From assembly GCA_036703275.1 (NCBI GenBank), contig DATNPK010000064.1:1-64000 (forward strand): a stretch of 64,000 nucleotides of DNA. Reading direction: 5' to 3'. Source of the DNA: Coleofasciculaceae cyanobacterium. GTDB taxonomy: Bacteria > Cyanobacteriota > Cyanobacteriia > Cyanobacteriales > Xenococcaceae. The notes under the pieces were generated by a model. It searched no databases. It saw only the letters and a program-made list of their open reading frames with translations, and was not told where the DNA came from. Positions 27,576 to 36,418 of this stretch are shown in pieces; the first letter of the stretch is position 1; each line of letters begins with the position of its first letter. Position numbers and translations under genes: made by a program.

Positions 27576-28220
27576 TCATGACTGTTGATGCTTAATTGCT
27601 AATTGTTGAAAAAGTTGAGCTACTTGGTTTAAGTCTTTATCACCAGGCGATCGCTCTACGCCACTAGAAAGGTCAATTCCGTCTGGCTGGAGACATGCTA
27701 AGGCATCGGTGACGTTATTTGGAGTTAATCCTCCTGCCAACATCCAGGGCAGAGCTGGTTTGTACTGAGCCAAATTTTGCCAGTTAATAGTTTTCCCTGT
27801 ACCACCGAGCATTTGGGGCTGATATGCGTCTAGCAAAAGAGTATCTACGCAATTTGAATAAGCAGTGGTTTCGGCTAGAGATGCGGCAGATTTAATCCGA
27901 AACGCTTTAATTAATTCAACTTCTGGAGCGATCGCCAGACGTAACTGAAGGCAAAAATCAGGAGATTCTGCACCGTGAAGCTGGATTGCGGTGAGATTGG
28001 CTTTAATTACTACTGAGGTTATTTTTGCCAGGGAATGATTAGCAAACACACCTACCTTGTCGGTATGAGATGGCAAATGCTCGGCGATCGCTCTGATTTT
28101 ATCTGGAGTAAGATAACGAGGTGACTGCTCGACACAGATAAAACCAATACTGTCTGCCCCTAGTGCAGCAATTTTCTGACCCTGCTTAATTTGGGTAATT
28201 CCGCATATTTTAACTCGCAT
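27576..28220 (-). CDS. trpF: Phosphoribosylanthranilate isomerase
   Basis: TrpF isomerises phosphoribosylanthranilate in tryptophan synthesis. The 214-residue TIM barrel begins MRVKICGITQIKQG (catalytic Cys in KICGIT), and has GVFANHS, IQLHGAES, LLLDAYQPQMLGGTGKTINW (general-acid Asp) and GIDLSSGVERSPGDKD (phosphate loop). Normal length. First gene of the minus-strand run trpF-purD-nblS-fmt; psaK is divergent. Confidence 0.97.
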   Translation of the reverse strand: MRVKICGITQIKQGQKIAALGADSIGFICVEQSPRYLTPDKIRAIAEHLPSHTDKVGVFANHSLAKITSVVIKANLTAIQLHGAESPDFCLQLRLAIAPEVELIKAFRIKSAASLAETTAYSNCVDTLLLDAYQPQMLGGTGKTINWQNLAQYKPALPWMLAGGLTPNNVTDALACLQPDGIDLSSGVERSPGDKDLNQVAQLFQQLAIKHQQS

Positions 28221-28380
28221 TGGTTCTATAACTCCTGAATAAAGGTTTTTTTTTGCAAAACTTTGGACTACTGTTAATTATTTAGAAGAAACGCGGTTTT
28301 GCACAGAGAGATTTTTATAATTCCTATAAACAAAACCATTGGCAAAAAATATTTAAAGAGCAAGAGAGTAGAGATTTATC

Positions 28381-28653
28381 ATGATATCTAATTTTATTTT
28401 TGCAGTTCAGTACACTCCTTCCACCATTGACTGGAATCCTACCGTAGCCATAATCATGATTATGGCTAATCTGTTTTGCATAGTTGTCGGTCGTTATGCA
28501 ATTCAAAATTCAGGACAGGGTCCTGATTTGCCCGTTCCCAAACCAGAAGTATGGGATAATTTTGGCGTTCCTGAATTATTAGCAACTACGAGTTTGGGAC
28601 ATATATTGGGAGCAGGAATTATTTTAGGATTAGGCAATGCAGGGGTTTTGTAG
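28381..28653 (+). CDS. psaK: Photosystem I reaction center subunit PsaK
   Basis: The 90-residue PsaK has two membrane spans (about 20-40 and 64-86) joined by a loop containing RYAIQNSGQGPDLPVP. The ending ATTSLGHILGAGIILGLGN is typical. It binds peripheral antenna chlorophyll of PSI and can accept phycobilisome energy. It appears monocistronic; a copy of the 90-bp dispersed repeat follows 28 bp after the stop. Confidence 0.95.
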   Translation: MISNFIFAVQYTPSTIDWNPTVAIIMIMANLFCIVVGRYAIQNSGQGPDLPVPKPEVWDNFGVPELLATTSLGHILGAGIILGLGNAGVL

Positions 28654-28680
28654 TAGTGAACCACGGACAATGGACTTCTG

Positions 28681-28772
28681 GCACGAATCATAAATCTTGG
28701 TTAAGTCAGAAGTCAGGAGTCAGGAGTCAGGAATTAAAAACTATCATCGAAAAAGTATTATTTATGCAAGAG
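28681..28772 (+). repeat. Dispersed 90-bp repeat, copy 2 with GTCAGGA heptamers
   Basis: This is the opposite-orientation partner of 14622-14705. It begins GCACGAATCATAAATCTTGG, contains four heptamers (one GTCAGAA, three GTCAGGA) at 28705-28732, then AATTAAAAACTATCATCG and TTTATGCAAGA. It lies between the 3' ends of psaK and the DUF1400 hydrolase. GACTTCTG at 28673 and CAGAAGTC at 28707 can pair. Confidence 0.85.
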
Positions 28773-28796
28773 GTCTAATGGAACAATATCTAATAA

Positions 28797-30482
28797 TCAA
28801 TTTTGTTGATTAAATTTCCATTTTAATAAACTAGGATCTAAAAATTTCACCAGTCTTAAGGGGAATTTGCTGTTGCTAATCACTGCTCCATATTCAGCAT
28901 TAAGATAATCAGCGTAAACTGGTTGCTCTGTAATGTACGTACCAAAAAAAGCCAAGCCCAACTGTTGAACATAGTTTTGGGCTATTTTTGGACTAGGCCC
29001 GATCGCCTGTGTGGGTACGGGTATGCTACCAGCGGATTCATTTAGGGTAGAAAAATGTGTCCCGCCTTTAAGCAGCACCAAATACTTCTCGGTGCTAGTG
29101 AGCCAGGTAAAAGGAATAATTTGCTCGGGTAATGCAGGGGTAATCGGGTCAGCACTGCCCGAGATGAACATTACTGGGATATCAATCTCACTTAAGTTCT
29201 CTTGACCAAATACAGAGCTAACCAAAGGGTTAATCGCGATCGCTGCTTTAATTCGTTCGTCTTTTAATTCAGCTGGACTAATTCTAGCTGGTAGCTGTAA
29301 TGCCAGGCATTGAATCAGCAAAGATAAATTCCAAGAGTTGTCTAGATCGGGGCAATCACGTTCGAGTGTATGCCAATTTAATTCTGCCCCTGCTAGTGCC
29401 AGAGTAGTATATGCGCCAAAGGACTGACCGATCATGCCGACATTGTTAGTATCGATTCGACTAGCGTAACTTTTGGCTAATCTATCGAGTAAAAATTTAA
29501 TATCAAGAGGTCGATCGATCAATTCTTCTGGAGGAGTAACATTGCTATCTAAACCGCTCAGCAAAGCTTCAATTTGTTTCGCGCTGCTGCCTGGATGTTC
29601 TGGTACGGCAACCGCAAAACCATGAGAGGCTAAATGTTGGGCAAAGTAGGCAAATGTGGTCAGATCTCCACCCAAACCATGGGAAATAACCACTAAAGGT
29701 AATGGCTCTTGGCTTTTAGTTATGGGTAGATATAGTTCTACGGGAAAAGTGCGCTCGCGGTTTAAATCTTTCATGGTCAACATCTCTCGGCGATAGCGAT
29801 ATTCTCCGGGAATTGACAAATCTAAATTTCTAACTAGAGGCATTGTCTCAGCAATTTCTTGACGTTCTCTGAGTGATTCTTGTTCTACCGTCGAAATTGC
29901 GTAAGCATTACTTTGAACTACCTTGCTCAAATTTTTAACAATTTCTAATCCTTGGCTAGAATCAACTCGCAGCACATCGGTAGGAAATTTCTTCAGTACG
30001 TTGAGGGGAGTCAAGCCCTCTTGGTCTGCTGCTGCCAAAATTAAAGCAGAACGAAGCGCGTAAAAACCAGGTTGGCGTGCTTTAGTTTTAATTACCCGTG
30101 CGACTCGCTCTAAAATTTTCTCTCCCTGATAAGAAAAAAGAAATTGCGCGATCGCTAGAGGACCAAAATCAGCACTAGTACTCAAACCAACTTTAAACTG
30201 TTCTAACTGCTGTGGAGTTAGAAAATCAGCATAGCTTTTTAATGCTCCTTCCAGCTCGCCTGTTTGAGCATAAGTTTCCAAAGAATCAACCGATACCGAA
30301 AATTCTAACGCTCCATAATTAAGAATAATATCTTCTGCTCCCACTGCTTTTTTGCCTAAATATCCCCACAAACCCACACAACAGCCGATCTGTAAAGCTC
30401 CTAAAGTAAGACGTGACCAGATCTTACTAGGTTGTAAGCTGGTTCGGTTTGGCATTGAATTTGTGAATGAAGCAAGAATCAT
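28797..30482 (-). CDS. Exported alpha/beta hydrolase with DUF1400 N-terminus
   Basis: This 561-residue protein has a signal-anchor-like segment (residues 25-48, TLGALQIGCCVGLWGYLG), then a DUF1400-type helical region (about 50-165: LNYGALEFSVSVDSLETYA, LTPQQLEQF) and an alpha/beta hydrolase domain (about 230-530). LVVISHGLGGDLTTF is the oxyanion region, GMIGQSFGAYT holds the nucleophile Ser, SGSADPITPA the acid and KGGTHFSTL the His. The family is frequent in cyanobacteria, and a lipase or dienelactone-hydrolase-like role outside the cytoplasm is likely. The substrate is unknown. Confidence 0.87.
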   Translation of the reverse strand: MILASFTNSMPNRTSLQPSKIWSRLTLGALQIGCCVGLWGYLGKKAVGAEDIILNYGALEFSVSVDSLETYAQTGELEGALKSYADFLTPQQLEQFKVGLSTSADFGPLAIAQFLFSYQGEKILERVARVIKTKARQPGFYALRSALILAAADQEGLTPLNVLKKFPTDVLRVDSSQGLEIVKNLSKVVQSNAYAISTVEQESLRERQEIAETMPLVRNLDLSIPGEYRYRREMLTMKDLNRERTFPVELYLPITKSQEPLPLVVISHGLGGDLTTFAYFAQHLASHGFAVAVPEHPGSSAKQIEALLSGLDSNVTPPEELIDRPLDIKFLLDRLAKSYASRIDTNNVGMIGQSFGAYTTLALAGAELNWHTLERDCPDLDNSWNLSLLIQCLALQLPARISPAELKDERIKAAIAINPLVSSVFGQENLSEIDIPVMFISGSADPITPALPEQIIPFTWLTSTEKYLVLLKGGTHFSTLNESAGSIPVPTQAIGPSPKIAQNYVQQLGLAFFGTYITEQPVYADYLNAEYGAVISNSKFPLRLVKFLDPSLLKWKFNQQN

Positions 30483-30783
30483 TCTAAATTAGGAAAATAT
30501 GAACATTAAGTAATAAAACTATTACTGTTTTAACATTTTCGTTCGATTTATTTAATTAACGCGAATTTTGGCTGAGCTTAAAAACAATTTTTTTACCCAA
30601 ACCAGCGGCAATTATTGATGAGAAAAACATACAGCTCATTATTTGTAGCCTATGGCTCTGGCGATCTAGAACTACCTTTACCCGAGCTGACATTGATTCA
30701 GGTCTACCTTTGGTTTTAAAATTAATGCTTCTCATTTCAGCTTTAATTGGCAGATTTTTAATTTACTATCAAATATTGACAAG
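30483..30783. other. Divergent intergenic region between the DUF1400 hydrolase and argF
   Basis: These 301 bases hold no recognisable gene. A 33-codon frame at 30619-30720 is not recognised and is probably chance. Promoters for both neighbours should be here; none is clear by consensus. Confidence 0.35.
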
Positions 30784-31704
30784 ATGAAACAGCTCAAAGG
30801 ACGGGATCTACTCAGCACTGGCGATTTAAACACAGCAGAAATCACCGATTTGCTAAAATTAGCTCGTCAGCTAAAAAGCAAGGAGTTAGAGATTAAATGC
30901 AACAAAGTTTTAGGACTGTTGTTTTATAAAGCCTCAACTCGCACCAGAGTTTCCTTCACTGTGGCAATGTATAAGTTAGGAGGACAGGTCATTGACCTCA
31001 ACCCTAGCGTGACCCAGGTTGGTCGTGGTGAACCCATAGAAGATACCGCTAGAGTTTTAAACCGCTACCTGGATATTCTGGCGATCCGTACCTTTGCTCA
31101 ACAAGATCTCGAAACTTTTGCTAACTATGCCCAAATTCCCATTATTAATGCTTTGACCGACTTAGAGCATCCTTGCCAGATCTTGGCAGACTTGATGACG
31201 GTTCAAGAATGCTTTGGCTCGCTACAGGGCAAAACTTTAACCTATTTGGGAGATGGTAATAATATGGCTCACTCATTACTGTTAGGTGGGGCGCTAACGG
31301 GTTTAAATATAAGAATTGCTACACCCCAGGGTTATGAGCCAAAACCCGAAATTGTCAAACAGGCTCGAGCAATTGCTTCAGGCAAATCAGAAATAGTTGT
31401 TACTCAAGATGCGATCGCTGCGGTCGAAGGAGCGCAGGTGGTATATACCGACGTTTGGGCAAGTATGGGACAAGAAGAGCTGGCAAATCAAAGAATTCCG
31501 CTCTTTCAGCCCTATCAAGTCAATCAGCAGCTATTAGAACACGCTGACTCCGAAGCTATTGTTCTCCACTGTCTACCCGCCCACAGAGGAGAAGAAATTA
31601 CCGCTGAAGCAATTGAAGGTGAGCGATCGCGAGTTTGGGATCAGGCAGAAAACAGAATGCACGCTCAACAAGCATTACTAGCTAGTTTACTGGGATGGGA
31701 ATAG
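30784..31704 (+). CDS. argF: Ornithine carbamoyltransferase
   Basis: ArgF makes citrulline from ornithine and carbamoyl phosphate in arginine synthesis. The 306 residues contain the carbamoyl-phosphate site KASTRTRVSF, the second site EHPCQILADLMT, and the ornithine-binding HCLPAHRGEEI with the catalytic Cys. DVWASMGQE is the SMG-loop equivalent. Normal length; convergent with the DUF1823 gene, 19 bp apart. Confidence 0.97.
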   Translation: MKQLKGRDLLSTGDLNTAEITDLLKLARQLKSKELEIKCNKVLGLLFYKASTRTRVSFTVAMYKLGGQVIDLNPSVTQVGRGEPIEDTARVLNRYLDILAIRTFAQQDLETFANYAQIPIINALTDLEHPCQILADLMTVQECFGSLQGKTLTYLGDGNNMAHSLLLGGALTGLNIRIATPQGYEPKPEIVKQARAIASGKSEIVVTQDAIAAVEGAQVVYTDVWASMGQEELANQRIPLFQPYQVNQQLLEHADSEAIVLHCLPAHRGEEITAEAIEGERSRVWDQAENRMHAQQALLASLLGWE

Positions 31705-31723
31705 CATCACCCCCTTAAATAGA

Positions 31724-32131
31724 TTAAATTCCTGAAATTCGACGTTCACACTGAGCATAGCGATCGCTTTCCATGTAGTTCAATAACCAGCTAGCAATAG
31801 TAGCCCGACGAGTTTGTCTAGGTCCAAATTCTCCTAGCTTATAACCTTTAAAATCCAATTTTTCTTTGAGAAGCTGTTTGTTTTCCTTGGGAATCGAACG
31901 AGTTAGCTTTACCGTTGGTGGACGATTAGCAATAAAGTCTGGTGGTTCGGGATATTTCTCTCTCCAGTCGTCGGCAACCTCGGTTGTATTCCAGGTTTGG
32001 CTGGCTGCATCATAGCGATAGCCTAAATAATGCCAAACTAGTTGATTAGCGATCGCATCATCTAGTTCTTCATTGAGGATTGCCCAAACTGTATCAGTAT
32101 TTAAACGAGGTAAAGTCAATAAGGTAGACAT
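31724..32131 (-). CDS. DUF1823 family protein
   Basis: This 135-residue soluble protein has VWAILNEELDDAIANQLVWHYLGYRYD near the N-terminus and WREKYPEPPDFI and RRATIASWLLNYM later. I recognise the pattern as DUF1823, a family shared by cyanobacteria and plastid-bearing eukaryotes with no established function. No signal peptide or metal site is seen. Confidence 0.8.
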   Translation of the reverse strand: MSTLLTLPRLNTDTVWAILNEELDDAIANQLVWHYLGYRYDAASQTWNTTEVADDWREKYPEPPDFIANRPPTVKLTRSIPKENKQLLKEKLDFKGYKLGEFGPRQTRRATIASWLLNYMESDRYAQCERRISGI

Positions 32132-32444
32132 AAATAACCTGAGTTTTTATAAAAATAATGTATGTAGATCGTCACTAATAATCGATCTAAATCCAGCATA
32201 AACCCAGGCAAAATATTTTTTCCTAAAAATATGTTGAGCAAGTTGGTTTAATCTTGCTGCCTGCTATCGGAATTACTTCTCTATGTACTTGCAGCGACAG
32301 TTTTTTAAAACTACTAATTCAATTTGAGTCGGATTGAGAAAAATTTGCTCTGGTATCAAACTGTACTGAAAATTTAACAATTTGAGTTGTATTGTCAGTA
32401 GCACAATTCAATCTCGTTCTTTGGATCTGCCAAAGCCAAACTTG
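32132..32444. other. Intergenic region upstream of the M42-like peptidase
   Basis: Nothing recognisable beyond an A+T-rich sequence. An in-frame TTG start at 32382 exists but would add 21 residues without family support. Confidence 0.35.
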
Positions 32445-33545
32445 ATGAACGCTTTTAATCTGTCCGTCACAGAAAATGTTCCTCAAACTAAGCCAGCTAT
32501 GAATAGCTACCCAGAGCTAGATAGCTTTTTAAATATTTTGCGATCGCTGATTCGTGAACCTTCGGTTGTGGGCTGCGAAGATTCTTTTTTTCGCGTACTC
32601 AGTCGAGAACTAGAAGAAATTGGGGTTCAGGTACAATACTATTATGGCGTTCTAGTAGCACAGGGTAGCAAGCCCCACGATCTAATCCTCTCAGCACATA
32701 TAGACCGTCACGGCTTATTGTGTACGGGAGCAAATGAGTTTCAATATGCCGCCTTTGTTTCGGGCAACAGCAGCGATTTGACGGGAGACTCTGTTTCTGA
32801 ACAGATGATGCACACCATCGAGAATCGATTTCAAGGACAGCAGGTACAGGCGCATCTGCCCTATACGGGAACTTATTTAGGTCAGGGATACATCGTCAAC
32901 TCTTATATTTGCCCTGCAAGAAACAACCTAATCTTTGAACTGGATGGTTTGGAGTTTTTACAGCCAGGTACGCCCATTTCTTTTCTCGATCGCCTAAAAG
33001 TCGCTAATGGACGTATTTCCGCTCAAATAGACAACGTAGTTAGTGCAGCTTTGATCGTCTACCTGTTCCGCCGTGGTTTTTCAGGCACTGCCTTATTTAC
33101 CGCCCAAGAAGAAGCAGGTAAAAGTTGGCGTTACGCTCTTTCTTGGTTTCAACGCCAGCAACTAACCACACAACGCTTGTTAGTCCTAGATACTAGCCCT
33201 TATCCCACAACCGAAGCAGCAGAAGCACAACAAGTAGTACTGCGTCACAAAGATGCCAATGGTTTTTTTGCTCCAGAATTAACCGCAGAAATAGCGCAAA
33301 AGTGCGAACAGATGGAAATTTCTTATTCTTACAAAGATGAGTATATCGAAGCTCAGAACAAACTACGCAGCCAACCCTATTCGTTAGGTCGAACTGAATT
33401 GGGGAGAATAGCAACAGCAACAGACGGGCAGATCAACGGCACTACTCTACAAATTCCTTCCACTGATTATCATACTTCCGACGAGACTACTTCTCTATCT
33501 TCTATTGAGGCAGTAATTAGGATATTGATGTCTTATGTGGAGTGA
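32445..33545 (+). CDS. M42-like (glutamyl aminopeptidase/endoglucanase M) peptidase
   Basis: The product is 366 residues from the ATG at 32445 (MNAFNLSV); a later ATG at 32499 is also possible. Metal-site motifs resemble clan MH aminopeptidases: SAHIDRHGLLC, AQIDNVVSAALIVYL (in place of the usual DDRxG), TAQEEAGKSWRYA, LDTSPYP and a C-terminal STDYHTSDET. An inserted segment interrupts the peptidase domain as in M42 proteins. It is probably a cytoplasmic metallo-aminopeptidase. Its last 13 bases overlap the convergent hydrolase gene. Confidence 0.8.
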   Translation: MNAFNLSVTENVPQTKPAMNSYPELDSFLNILRSLIREPSVVGCEDSFFRVLSRELEEIGVQVQYYYGVLVAQGSKPHDLILSAHIDRHGLLCTGANEFQYAAFVSGNSSDLTGDSVSEQMMHTIENRFQGQQVQAHLPYTGTYLGQGYIVNSYICPARNNLIFELDGLEFLQPGTPISFLDRLKVANGRISAQIDNVVSAALIVYLFRRGFSGTALFTAQEEAGKSWRYALSWFQRQQLTTQRLLVLDTSPYPTTEAAEAQQVVLRHKDANGFFAPELTAEIAQKCEQMEISYSYKDEYIEAQNKLRSQPYSLGRTELGRIATATDGQINGTTLQIPSTDYHTSDETTSLSSIEAVIRILMSYVE

Positions 33546-34423
33546 ATAAAGCTGAGAAGATGCTGGGCTACAGTTTGAGGTTGCTCCCAGTGGGGTGTAT
33601 GTCCGACTCCCCGAAGCCAAATTAATGCTGAATCGGCGATCGCCTGTTTGAATCTACTCGCTGCTTCTGTGCCTAACATTTCATCTCTCTCACTCCAGAG
33701 AATCAAGGTGGGCTGAGTAATTAAAGGAATACGGTTAGCTAAATAATAATAGCCACCACTGCGGGTAAAATCTCTGATTGCTCTTTCCCAGTTGGGCATT
33801 AATGAAGGCAAAGCAGCACAGCGAATCGCATCTTCGATATTGGCGTCGAATAAATCAAAACTTTTTCCCCAAAATAGAGTTTGAATCCTTCGTTGTCGCC
33901 AAAACTCTACCGCTAGCCAGTCAATTGGTTCAAACAGGAATTTTCCCAAGAGAAAACTACCGCTATAACCTACTGAATTAATTAAAACTAATTTATCTAC
34001 TGCTTCAGGATAGGTAGTAGTAAAATCAATCGCAACCGCACCACCCATAGACGCACCGACTAGAATGACTGGACGTTTAATCATCTTCTGCCAAAAACAG
34101 TGCAGATGCTCCTTAATTGTTTGAGGATTGTAAACTATATTTAATAAACGTTCGGTAAACCCGAAGCCCAATAAATCTACAGTCCAAGTTTGTTGGTTTG
34201 TTGCTAATAAAGGATAAAGACGACGAAACTCAAGCAAGGAACTGTCAAAGCCGTGTAATAGAAGAATAGGCGGATTATCCTCCCCTAATTTTACATAGGC
34301 TGTATTAATTGCCCTGTTTGATAGAGAAGTTGAAATTGGAATACGCTTAATGCTTTTGGCTAAGGAAATGGAATCGCTATTTTCTAATAGGTTTGTCGCT
34401 TCGGGCAGAAAGTCAGGAAACAT
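33533..34423 (-). CDS. Alpha/beta hydrolase
   Basis: This is a 296-residue single-domain alpha/beta hydrolase. ILLLHGFDSSLLEFRRLYPL is the oxyanion loop, LVGASMGGAVAIDF carries the nucleophile Ser, WSERDEMLG the acidic residue, and RGVGHTPHWEQP the His. The catalytic triad is thus complete. No signal peptide. The substrate cannot be inferred. It overlaps the end of the M42-like gene by 13 bp (convergent). Confidence 0.88.
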   Translation of the reverse strand: MFPDFLPEATNLLENSDSISLAKSIKRIPISTSLSNRAINTAYVKLGEDNPPILLLHGFDSSLLEFRRLYPLLATNQQTWTVDLLGFGFTERLLNIVYNPQTIKEHLHCFWQKMIKRPVILVGASMGGAVAIDFTTTYPEAVDKLVLINSVGYSGSFLLGKFLFEPIDWLAVEFWRQRRIQTLFWGKSFDLFDANIEDAIRCAALPSLMPNWERAIRDFTRSGGYYYLANRIPLITQPTLILWSERDEMLGTEAASRFKQAIADSALIWLRGVGHTPHWEQPQTVAQHLLSFIHST

Positions 34424-34463
34424 GATTAGGTTGTAGCGATCGCTATGATCGATAATCTTTTAA

Positions 34464-34809
34464 ATGTACAATGCGATCGCCAGTTCTGCTCCAAGATTTA
34501 ACCAAGATTTGATTATGTATCGACAGGGCATCTTAACTAATGTGCTTAATCCCAAAGTTGCTCTATTTTTTCTAGCATTATTACCACAATTTGTCGCGCC
34601 AACTACTAGCTATCCAATGTTTTCGTTTTTTTTAGGTTGTTTGTTTATCACTACTGGCACTTTGTGGTGTCTATTTGTTGCCTTAGTAGCTGCAAAAGCT
34701 TCCACTATCGTTCGCTCCCAAACTTATCTGCTCAATATAGTCAACGAAAAGAACTGGAGTAATTTTTATTGGTTTAGCAATTAGACTCGCTACCGAACAG
34801 GTAGAATAG
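34464..34809 (+). pseudogene. Broken LysE/RhtB family exporter gene (C-terminal part)
   Basis: The frame from 34464 encodes IMYRQGILTNVLNPKVALFF and LALLPQFVAPTTSYP, the unmistakable second half of a LysE/RhtB amino-acid exporter, but the N-terminal ~100 residues (three helices) are missing. After LLNIVNEK the frame shifts near the AAAA at 34747-34750. The next frame (from 34750) reads RTGVIFIGLAIRLATEQVE and stops at 34809, which is the expected last helix. The gene is therefore truncated and frameshifted. Confidence 0.85.
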
Positions 34810-34914
34810 ATTACTAAAAATTGCTATATTAAAATATTTAATTTTGTACCTTGCCAAAATCAAAAGCTTTGCCTACTGTAAAACACAGCAGGTTTAATTC
34901 GAGCAGAAATAGCT

Positions 34915-34942
34915 AGAGAGAAAATGGCTTTGCTTTCTCTCT
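34915..34942 (-). terminator. Hairpin downstream of the small stress-type gene
   Basis: AGAGAGAAA (34915-34923) pairs with TTTCTCTCT (34934-34942) around a 10-base loop. It lies 18 bp beyond the stop of the minus-strand gene at 34961 and is suitably placed as its terminator. Confidence 0.55.
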
Positions 34943-34960
34943 AACAGAAATTAGTTGGCA

Positions 34961-35131
34961 TTAGCTAAGAGTGTCTTTGGCTTTATCTATTGTTTTGTCA
35001 AAAGTGTTTTGGACTTTATCAACTCTTTCTTTTACTTCTTCTGGTTGGTCATCAGTTACCTTGTCCATAGCTTCTTTAGCTTTCATTCCAGAATTTTCAG
35101 CTATTTGTTTGGATTTATCGTCATTACTCAT
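34961..35131 (-). CDS. Small charged stress-type protein (CsbD-like)
   Basis: This minus-strand frame codes 56 residues, MSNDDKSKQIAENSGMKAKE and so on to DKTIDKAKDTLS. It is very hydrophilic with helix-forming KAKEAM/DKV/DKAKD repeats, the style of CsbD and similar general-stress proteins, though the exact CsbD signature is not present. AAGGA lies about 10 bases before the ATG. The opposite strand has a longer but implausible hydrophobic frame. A hairpin follows the stop. Confidence 0.65.
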   Translation of the reverse strand: MSNDDKSKQIAENSGMKAKEAMDKVTDDQPEEVKERVDKVQNTFDKTIDKAKDTLS

Positions 35132-35269
35132 TGCTGCTTTTTCCTTAATAATATTTCATTTTTATTACTAATAAAAATCCTAATCTAGTTTTATTTTCAA
35201 CTAATCTATCAAAAGAAATAGTTAACTATGAGCGACTTTGTTGAGAAGTCCAATGCTGTAGTCTGTTAT

Positions 35270-36418
35270 CTACTGCCAATCTAATAAACTGAGTACTTCA
35301 TCAGCGGAAAAAGAACGTTTTTGCTCGATCGCCATATTTTTGATTCTTTCTCTAAACTCCTGATATTTTTCTGGGGGTAGAGGTTGATTGAGGTGATGCT
35401 CAAAAAGATATTGGAAATTGCTGGCGCCACTAAACTTACCAAACCAGACTTCGGGTTTTCCTTGGGCAAAAAGATAATAGCTAGAGCGATCGCAACATAA
35501 AGAATCAACATGAATACCTGTTTCGTAGCGCAAACTTGCAGGAGAGTAGGGGGCGTTGGCGTAAAATCCTTTGTTGCTTAAATAGTTAGTCACCTCAGCC
35601 AAAGCATCGTAGTTAATTCCAGCTACCCGCCAGCCATAGCGTAACTTTAAACCATTGAGAACCTGTTCGATCGCCACATTGCCCGCTCTTTCGCCAATTC
35701 CGCCAAAAGTCCCCGAAATTCCTGTTGCCCCGGCTAGAATTGCCTGGATGGTATTTTCTAAAGCCAAACCGCGATCATTATGGAAATGGACAGTAAGAGG
35801 CGTTTTATTGTTCGTAAATTCAATTAGATTACGCAGCCAAAGTTTGGTGTCTTCGGGGGTGAGAACACCCACGGTATCGCAAAGCAAGAAGTGACTGATG
35901 TAGGGCTGAAATTTAGTAATACACTCGACTAAGAAATCAAAATCAGCGCGACTGGCATCTTCGGCGGCAAAACAAATCTTTAATCTTTGAGCAGCAGCAT
36001 ATTTCAAGTGTGCTAAAACTTTAGTGATCATTTTTTGGCGGATCTGCTCGATCGCTGCTGGATTTTCAGCTGCTTGATCGCGAAACTCAGGATCTCGCAG
36101 TGAAAGTAAGCGATCGCTTACCGCATTAAACAGAATAATTGTTTCCACACCGCAGTCTTTAGAGCGATCGATGTATTTTTTTTCCATCATGGTAGAAGCA
36201 ACGAGGGTTTGTTGCATTCCCAGATTAATTAGACGTTTAGCTAACTTAGCCTCTGTCTGATGTATGGCTGGCATCAAGGCGAGGTAATGCACTCCAGTCT
36301 TGACAATTAGTTGAGCTAGTTCATGTTTGGTTTGAGCATCAAAAAAAATGCCTACCTGTTGTTCTCCGTCTCTTAGAGTTTCGTCAAAAATAGTGAGGGC
36401 AATCGTTTTCATCACCAA
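35270..36418 (-). CDS. Homocitrate/2-isopropylmalate synthase-like enzyme (DRE-TIM metallolyase)
   Basis: This 382-residue TIM-barrel acyl-transferase of the LeuA/NifV/HCS family lacks the C-terminal regulatory domain of LeuA. The active-site signature is FDETLRDGEQQ, the metal HxH is in TVHFHNDRGLALENT, and GGIGERAGNVAIEQV is the second signature. Such enzymes condense acetyl-CoA with a 2-oxo acid to an alkylmalate. It differs clearly from NifV in the substrate region (LALMPAIHQTEAK). There is no nif gene here. It is divergent from the PKS gene (143 bp) and, with the fused dehydratase at 45536, could elongate a 2-oxo acid for the PKS, as HphA does for homophenylalanine. The PKS link is inference. 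ATG at 36412 is an alternative start. Confidence 0.85.
   Translation of the reverse strand: MVMKTIALTIFDETLRDGEQQVGIFFDAQTKHELAQLIVKTGVHYLALMPAIHQTEAKLAKRLINLGMQQTLVASTMMEKKYIDRSKDCGVETIILFNAVSDRLLSLRDPEFRDQAAENPAAIEQIRQKMITKVLAHLKYAAAQRLKICFAAEDASRADFDFLVECITKFQPYISHFLLCDTVGVLTPEDTKLWLRNLIEFTNNKTPLTVHFHNDRGLALENTIQAILAGATGISGTFGGIGERAGNVAIEQVLNGLKLRYGWRVAGINYDALAEVTNYLSNKGFYANAPYSPASLRYETGIHVDSLCCDRSSYYLFAQGKPEVWFGKFSGASNFQYLFEHHLNQPLPPEKYQEFRERIKNMAIEQKRSFSADEVLSLLDWQ

Noticed and set aside
28705-28732. Regular heptamer repeats considered as a CRISPR array.
   Set aside because: The units are 7 bases without spacers and no cas genes are present; they are short tandem repeats inside a dispersed element.
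34955-35188. Plus-strand frame of 77 codons rich in Phe and Ser, resembling a membrane protein.
   Set aside because: The opposite strand codes a charged 56-residue protein with a good start site; the hydrophobic frame is its shadow.
35270-36418. NifV (nitrogenase homocitrate synthase).
   Set aside because: No nif genes are nearby, and the substrate region differs from cyanobacterial NifV; only the general family is supported.
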